This document shows positions 58,008 to 64,000 of a stretch of 64,000 nucleotides of DNA, one piece after another; the first letter of the stretch is position 1; each line of letters starts with the position of its first letter. Made by a program: the position numbers and the translations under genes. This DNA comes from Calendula officinalis (taxonomy: Eukaryota; Streptophyta; Magnoliopsida; Asterales; Asteraceae), in NCBI GenBank assembly GCA_963853835.1, contig OY970830.1:30961966-31025965 (forward strand). The letters run 5' to 3'. The notes under the pieces are model-generated. The model worked only from the letters and a program-made list of their open reading frames with translations. It was not told where the DNA came from and ran no database searches.

Positions 58008-58708
58008 TCAACATAATCTTCTTGATAAATTTTTTAATCCACATCCAATGCATTTAAGCATGACGGTTCCTGTTTGTGGCTCGGGCTTGATTACAAATTT
58101 AACCCCCAAAAAATCTCTGATATTTCTGAGTGTTTCAATCCCGTAAGGCACAAGCTTTCCTACACGAACCTTTGATACATCTTGTGGGCATAATGCACAA
58201 AGAAGAAATAATAAACCCTGCATAACATTCAAATATCATTAATTATTATGAATATTTTTTGGGTTTTGATAATGACAGCCCTAAGGGCTGTCATTAAGTG
58301 CATTAAAAATGGTACAAATGAGTAATTCCGAAAATTCAGGAGTCGGTTATAGATGGATGTACAACTTTTTTATGTATGCATGTCTTATGACAGCCCTAAG
58401 GGCTGTCATTATCAAAACCCATATTTTTTTAAAAAAAATTCATAATTTTTTTTTTCTTTTTTTGGTTTTAGTCAATAAATTTTGAAAATACAAACCTGAT
58501 GTGTAGAGTCAACAACACCACCTTGTTCAATTTCCCCAAGTAAAAGGGAAGCAATTTCTTCACCAACATCTTCAGCAGGCATCAATTCCTTTTTTTCATC
58601 AATATCCATGTCATCATTTCCTTTTCCATAAGAAATTGTTGTATCAACAGAAATAAAACAACCAGATGTTGTCTCAGCAACCAATGATATTCCATAACCA
58701 GGTGAACT

Positions 58709-58754
<46 letters not shown>

Positions 58755-60269
58755 TAAAAATGGTAAATTATCTGAAGTTAAAAAAAAAAATACTTACTTT
58801 CCAGCTTGTACACCAGCTTTGTGATCAGTATATATATGAACATCAGGAAGCAATCGGTTAAAAATTCCTCTAGCAGCATGAATCATTGACATTTCAAACT
58901 GAACTGAAACCCTAGTTGAGAAACTAATTCCCCTAATCCTTTTCACCATACCTTCATCAGTCCATGTAACTGCCTGCAAACTCAACCATGGTTAACAACA
59001 TGAGATACAATATATACATATATACATACAAATATATACTTGTATCGGATAGATAGAAAAGTTTACCTTTAAACTATTTTGAATAATAGGGACTGAAAGT
59101 GTAACTTCACCACCACCTTTTGGGGCAACTCCACGGTTTACAATTTTCAATTCTAACCCTTCTGAGGGAACTCCAAAACGTTTTAATAAAGGTAAAGTCG
59201 TTGATCTAAATGTATCAACAGATGGATCTTTTGGATCATTTGTGATCCCTAAAAACAACATTATATCAATGTTTTAGATACATCATACTGTAGATTAATA
59301 GATAAAAATCTTTGATTAAATTAACGTAATTAGAGATAAATGATTAAAAAAGGTACCTTTGAGCTTAATGGAAAGTGGTTTCTTGCCAAATAAACCGAGC
59401 ACAATTAAAGGTTCCAAAAAATAGCTGATTGACCTGCTTAACCCACAATCATGCTCCAGATATCTACCACCCATTATTATCCCGGGTTTGTACTTCAATT
59501 TTGTCCCTACAAATTTCACAACATCAATTTCAAGTTTCAACAATCAAATAATCAGTAGTCAACACAATTATTTATTTGAAATTAACAAACTTTAAAGGGA
59601 AACTTGCCAAGAAAGGTAATAAATGATCTCAAATTTAAATTTTAGCATACTCAGGAGTGAAAGTTCAATTTTTTAATTATTTAAGGACCCAAATGTAGTT
59701 GCAATTTGACAAAACGTTTCCTAAAATTTTTATTAGATTTAGATTGTGTAAATAAAAATAAAAATGTTAGCTTCCCGAGTTCCTGTCATAGAAATTTGCA
59801 ATGTAAAGGCGGAATGACACTAATTCAGTTAAGTTGTAAAAATTACTCAATTTCATTTAGTTTTTATAATTTTAAATTCATTATTATTTCAACTAAAACA
59901 TGATTTAAAAATTAGCTAAATCCCTGTAAAAACATGATAAATTCATGTCAAATTTGACGGTAAAATTAGCTATTTCTCATAAAATTTCTTTTCTATTTCT
60001 ACCTAATCAAAACAATTCAGTCAACGAAAGTCAAATTGCACAAAAACAAAAACCCTAGCATTACCAGTCTCGTTAATTTCGACGTGACAGTCATCAGAAA
60101 CGGTTTCCAGTAGCCGGAGAAACGACACCTCGTGAGGAAGGAGTCCCGGCCAGGTGGCATCGGCACGGATTTCCTCGATTAAAATCGGAGTTGAAGAGAG
60201 AGTTGATAAAAGTAACCGTTGTCTTAGGTTTTGGCTGCCTTTAAGCTTCATGTATGATACCTTCCCCAT
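58008..60269 (-). CDS. RCL1: RNA 3'-terminal phosphate cyclase-like protein
   Basis: Six exons on the minus strand: 60065-60269, 59357-59506, 59067-59248, 58798-58973, 58496-58706 and 58008-58217. They total 378 codons including the stop, so 377 residues, close to the plant family. The start is the ATG at 60269 (MGKVSYMKLKGSQNLRQR); the frame upstream has no other ATG. Recognisable blocks are LPHEVSFLRLLETVSDDC, YKPGIIMGGRYLEHDCGLSR, ITNDPKDPSVDTFRSTTLP, RGVAPKGGGEVTLSVP, IRGISFSTRVSVQFE, SPGYGISLVAETTSGCF, GGVVDSTHQGLLFLLC and KVRVGKLVPYGIETLRNIRD. RCL1 is a nucleolar factor of 18S rRNA maturation (U3 snoRNP/Bms1 partner, pre-rRNA processing); it resembles RNA cyclase but is thought to lack cyclase activity. 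Introns carry a MITE and a 42-A run. Confidence 0.94.
58261..58420. mobile_element. MITE with CCCTAAGGG palindromes in an RCL1 intron
   Basis: 160 bp with inverted ends of about 36 bp, GGGTTTTGATAATGACAGCC... and complement, each containing the palindrome GACAGCCCTAAGGGCTGTC. A 9-bp duplication ATATTTTTT flanks it (58252-58260, 58421-58429). Confidence 0.8.
58711..58752. repeat. Poly(A) run in an RCL1 intron
   Basis: 42 uninterrupted A on the plus strand, that is poly(T) in the transcript immediately upstream of the 3' splice site of exon 5; it forms an extended polypyrimidine tract. Confidence 0.9.
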
Positions 60270-61029
60270 GTCCCCTTCTTTTCTCCGGCGGCCGTTGATT
60301 ATAAAAGTCGATTGGCGGCGGGTTGCCGGAATTTGCAGATGCGTGTTTTTGCCCCTTAAACCCTGCAACACTTTTGAAGTAATAAATTTTGTAAGTTACA
60401 TAAATAGTCCCTCTTGTCGATTGTCTGTACTCAATCTTTTAAAGTTCATTTATTAACCACTTCGAACCAGCCGAGTTAACTATGAACCCCGGTTGGACTA
60501 CGATGATTTGACCGGATTTGAACTGAATATTTTTATTTTAATCTCATTAAAAAAAATTAAAATGAATATTTTGTATTATTTTTTATACGTTTGAAGCTTA
60601 TATGTTTTAAAGTTTGAAACACCAAGTTTCCAATTGAATGTTAAGTGTTATGTCTCTTTTTTATTATATGTTATGAACTCAAAGTGCTGAATGTTGTTAG
60701 AAAAATAGTTTTTATAATTTTTTAGATTTTTATAATATTTGTTTTGTAATTTTATAGGATTTTTTTTACATTTATATACCTTTTTACATAACTAATTTAA
60801 CATAAATATTTAATAGCATTGTAATTCGGTTGAAAGCGCTGGTTAAACCGGTCCGACCGCTTTGACCATTTTTGGAGTATCGCCCGGTTCGTTTCAACAT
60901 CCGGATTTTAAAACATCATGTGTACTAGATTTTCATAAACCTCTGTTTATGGATGAAAATACTTTATTACAGTATATCATAAGTAAATTTAAAATAGAAA
61001 TACTTTATTATTAATAAATTATTATCTAT
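60270..61029. other. RCL1 upstream region
   Basis: Presumed RCL1 promoter and 5' UTR (minus-strand gene), then AT-rich spacer. GC-rich patches at 60465-60535 and 60830-60915 (repeated CCGGT and GACCG) look like old repeat fragments. No gene seen. Confidence 0.4.
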
Positions 61030-61152
61030 ATTTTTTTTGAACGGCAAATCTAATCTACTCCTAAATAACCACATATGTTCACAATGGGACTCGAACCCTC
61101 AACTACTAGGATGGAGGGCAAACATCTTACCTCTAGGCCATTGGCCCTTTGG
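61030..61152 (-). mobile_element. tRNA-derived SINE, second copy
   Basis: The minus strand has A box TGGCCTAGAGG, B box GGTTCGAGTCC, the same 3' tail GATTTGCCGTT and a short A-rich end. Flanked by TAAATTATTATCTAT at 61015-61029 and 61153-61167. Same family as 51313-51430. Confidence 0.88.
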
Positions 61153-61167
61153 TAAATTATTATCTAT

Positions 61168-61917
61168 GTACCTCTTCATTGATGAACATGTTGAAACTAA
61201 ATTTACGGTAAAGGTTAAAAAAAATTGATTCTGTTTAGGATTCATCTTCATAAAAGGTTAAAAAAGATAAAAACAAATGAACAAGTGGTTGTAATTGTGA
61301 TTGTGAATAAATCCATATCAAGATTGGATCGAATTCAAAAATGCCAAGCAGGTATGTGTTTGATGATTGAAATTTCTATGGTGATGGATCAGATATGTTG
61401 GGTACCCTATCATGTTAAGGTTAGGCTGTCCGGTTTTCACAAATGTGAACCTTATCATCTCGGTTTTACTCGTGTTTAACCTAATTTTCAAAACATTGCG
61501 CTAGTACCAATTTCGGTTCCGAGACTTCAAGAACCGCTGATTTCAGTTCTTGTTGGAGCCGTCGAGTACCCCGTCTATGATCACCCCTACCATGTGAAAC
61601 TATTTATCGTTACACCAAAATAAACCAAATATATAAAAATAATAATACTTTAATTTACACAAATAGTATAAGTTGAAACATTGTGAGTGAAGACAAGTGG
61701 TAGCTGTTTTTGGATTTTAGGTTGACTTTTAACTCGACCATTGCAACTTCCATCACATTCCGGTCGTTTTATGATGCATATATGCCCACTCCTTATAACT
61801 ACACTTTAAAAGTCAAAGCTATAAATCAAGTCAGTATCATATGCAATTTTTTTAGCTCGAATATTAAAAAAATTTGTGTCTAAATAAACAAGTATTTTTA
61901 TTATACAGACAACATGA
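61168..61917. other. Spacer without a supported gene
   Basis: AT-rich with a GC-richer part near 61490-61600 (GAACCGCTGATTTC, GGAGCCGTCGAG). I see nothing I can name. Confidence 0.4.
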
Positions 61918-61926
61918 TTATTTATT

Positions 61927-62333
61927 GGGCAAATTGCATAAAATAGCAAAATACTATTAGGTAATTCCTAATTCTAGTAATGAACTATCAAAATGTTCTA
62001 AAATAGCAATGAACTTTAAAATTTTTGCAATTTGGGAAACATTTTACCTGAAATGACGATAGTCGGTATTTTTATAGTGACGTAGCCGGTAATTTAATTT
62101 TTCTAATTTTATTCCAATTAATCTTAAACTCATTTGAGCAATAATTCTTAAATGGTTCCTCAGTCCCGGCCCTTCTTCCTCTTCTATAAAATATTGACTA
62201 GCGTCATTCCGGGTAAAATGTTTCCCAAATTGCAAAAAATTGAAAGTTCGTAGCTATTTTTGAAAACTTTGATAGTTCGTTGCTATAATTAGGAATCACC
62301 TAATAATATGTTGCTATTTTATGCAATTTGCCC
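61927..62333. mobile_element. MITE with Mutator-like 9-bp duplication
   Basis: 407 bp. Ends GGGCAAATTGCATAAAATAG and complement; the inverted repeat extends over more than 100 bp on each side with small gaps. TTATTTATT flanks it at 61918-61926 and 62334-62342. Confidence 0.82.
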
Positions 62334-62485
62334 TTATTTATTCATTATTACATAATAATTGTTTTAATGATTAAGATTTTAACCATGAGTGCTACTAATG
62401 GTTACATGACTTTTAATTATTAGTTTCTTTTACATTTTTTATTTTTGTTATTTTTTACTTATTTAATTGTATATAAATGTATAAA

Positions 62486-62720
62486 GTAAATTATACAGAA
62501 GGTCCTTGTGGTATATCACTAAATACAATATTAGTCCTTAAACTGCGTTCGTTACATTGGACGTCCCTGGTGTATACACTTTGTTACACCCATAGCCCTT
62601 ATTGCACTTAACTTTTTTAAATGACCAAAATACCCTTTTGGCCTTTTGTAATAAAGCAAAGATAAAGGATTGCGAATGTAATAAGTGATAAAGCACAGAG
62701 ACCATCCGTGAAATTTACTC
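62486..62720. mobile_element. Degenerate MITE
   Basis: Inverted ends AAGTAAATT...GGTCC and GGTCTC...AATTTACTCT. The GAGTAAATT end motif is shared with 54474-54775. Borders uncertain. Confidence 0.4.
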
Positions 62721-62929
62721 TATTAATTTATTTTTTTTCTCTTTTATCCATATTCTTCTACCACATTCAGACTCACCACCCACATCTATCTCTTTGAATT
62801 CAAACTTAATTAATAACCATTATTGTCGCGCCACCAAACCCCTGAAAAGTCAATCCATATCAACCCCTACTTTTGGTTTCCTTCTTTAGTTGTTCCACCA
62901 CCGATGACGTTCTATCGACCTGAATTGAT

Positions 62930-63456
62930 TTAGACAATTGATACATGTCGCCAAGGAGTTGGTGTTTTGCACACGCATGTCGATAGAACGTCACCGGCGG
63001 CTAGTGGGCCCTCTGCTTCATCTTCAACTTCGGGTGGGGATCCAATATGTAAACCTGGTTGAAACCCGATACCGTAACGGGGATAAAAACCTGGTTGAAA
63101 CCCGCCATAAAAACCGAGTTGATAAGGAGGTTGAAAGCCGGGAGCGAAACTAGAATTAGAAGCCTGGTAAGGAGACAAAACGGGAGTAAAATTTGAAGGA
63201 GATGAGTAGAAAGGTAAAAAACCAGAACCCGAACCAGATGCTACGTTACTTGGGGATGGGTTCGAGGTTTGCCCGACATTTGAATAATTGCATGTGACGG
63301 GATCAGAGTGTTTAGGGGTGATTGGAACATATCGTATGATTGAGAGGACTCGGGACGGCGGCTCATTATGAAAATTATAATGGTATGAGAGAATTGGTAG
63401 AAGAAGTAGATGATTTGGTAAAGAAGTATGATTGTGGTTTGTGTTATTTATACTGG
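62930..63456 (-). pseudogene. Broken 5' gene fragment, Pro/Gly/Phe-rich protein, possibly transposon-derived
   Basis: On the minus strand a TATA box CCAGTATAAATAAC (about 63446-63458) precedes an ATG at 63366 (MSRRPESSQSYDMFQ). That frame stops after about 40 codons. A different frame carries SGSGSGFLPFYSSP, SSFAPGFQPPYQLGFYGGF and an acidic PPEVEDEAEGPLA down to about 62990. A frameshift is likely. Such low-complexity leaders occur in plant transposon-associated SANT/Harbinger proteins, but I cannot name it. Its lower end abuts an inverted repeat at 62903-62995. Confidence 0.35.
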
Positions 63457-64000
63457 TAAAAAGTGGAGAAAATAAAATTAATTTTGGAATTTGAATATAC
63501 GCTTCCTGACCCCATCGCCTGCCAAGATGAGTTGAGCCATCTCGTATGTAGGACGACGCGCTGCTTTCGACGAGCCCACCGACAAGCCCACTGACGAGGC
63601 CGTGCCAACGACGTCGGTGGGCGACGAGTTTCCGGATCCACCGACAAGTTCTCTTGACTAACCATCGATATGGTCTAATTAGTTTTAAACTAAATTACAA
63701 GGATGGTCTCTAAAATTTATATCAAATTTTAGTTATTGTGCTTAAACAAATTATATTAATAGTCATTTTTTGTAAAATTTTTGCACCTGTAATTCTTTAG
63801 CTAAAAATGGTAGTCATTTAACATTATACCCATAGTCATTTTTTATTAAAATATTTAATAAACAACCTTGGACTTAAGGATTATAGATACAAGAGATTTC
63901 TAAAAAAATATATATATTGATGAAATTTGGATTAAATCTCAGAAAACATCCTAGAAATTTCCTCTTAGTTTTATTTTAGTTCATATGCTAACTACTTTGT
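63457..64000. other. Right-edge spacer
   Basis: A GC-rich patch (63500-63660, GACGAGCCCACCGACAAG-like direct repeats) is followed by AT-rich DNA to the window end. No gene supported. Confidence 0.4.

Noticed and set aside
61060..61150. Possible minus-strand tRNA gene
   Set aside because: Same SINE family with TSDs on both sides.

Overview
The window is plant nuclear DNA: intron-rich genes with GT-AG introns, a class XI myosin, and nested LTR retrotransposons with plant primer-binding sites. The style of the repeats suggests a eudicot, perhaps Asteraceae, but that is an impression from memory and no search was run. All motif counts and LTR comparisons below were done by eye.

Four host genes are supported. 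At 167-2448 (+) lies the 3' end of a UBP12/13-type ubiquitin-specific protease. At 39396-40981 (+) is a two-exon steroid 5-alpha-reductase family gene. At 42633-56998 (+) is a complete class XI myosin, 38 coding exons and 1530 codons before the stop. At 58008-60269 (-) is a six-exon RNA 3'-terminal phosphate cyclase-like (RCL1) gene, convergent with the myosin.

Most of the first spacer (3.07-38.8 kb) is retrotransposon. Two copies of one Copia family (Sirevirus-like: large coiled-coil Gag, a third ORF after pol, initiator-Met PBS) lie on the minus strand at 3070-14491 (TSD AGCAA) and 16171-38800 (TSD AAAAT). The second is split by a plus-strand Gypsy/Athila element at 18347-31047 whose two 1343-bp LTRs differ at about 3 sites. 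The Athila copy is nearly intact, with a single stop between gag-protease and pol; both Copia copies are defective. Host introns and spacers carry many small insertions: solo LTRs, SINEs, a 5'-truncated LINE and several MITEs with recognisable target-site duplications.

The most interesting signal is promoter-like architecture ahead of the third ORF. In the Copia family the U3 carries an array of CAGTAGTA/TACTACTG motifs beginning about 138 bp upstream of a TATA box; the same array, at 128-130 bp from another TATA box, sits between pol and the third ORF in both copies. The unrelated Athila element shows a parallel design: a CpG-rich TCG/CGCGA-motif block just upstream of a TATA-like box in U3 and again ahead of its env-like ORF, whose first coding exon appears to be 12 nt followed by a 680-bp intron. 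A second striking feature is the Athila insertion junction: no 5-bp TSD, but a 174-bp identical direct duplication of the host Copia on both sides plus a 13-bp templated filler.
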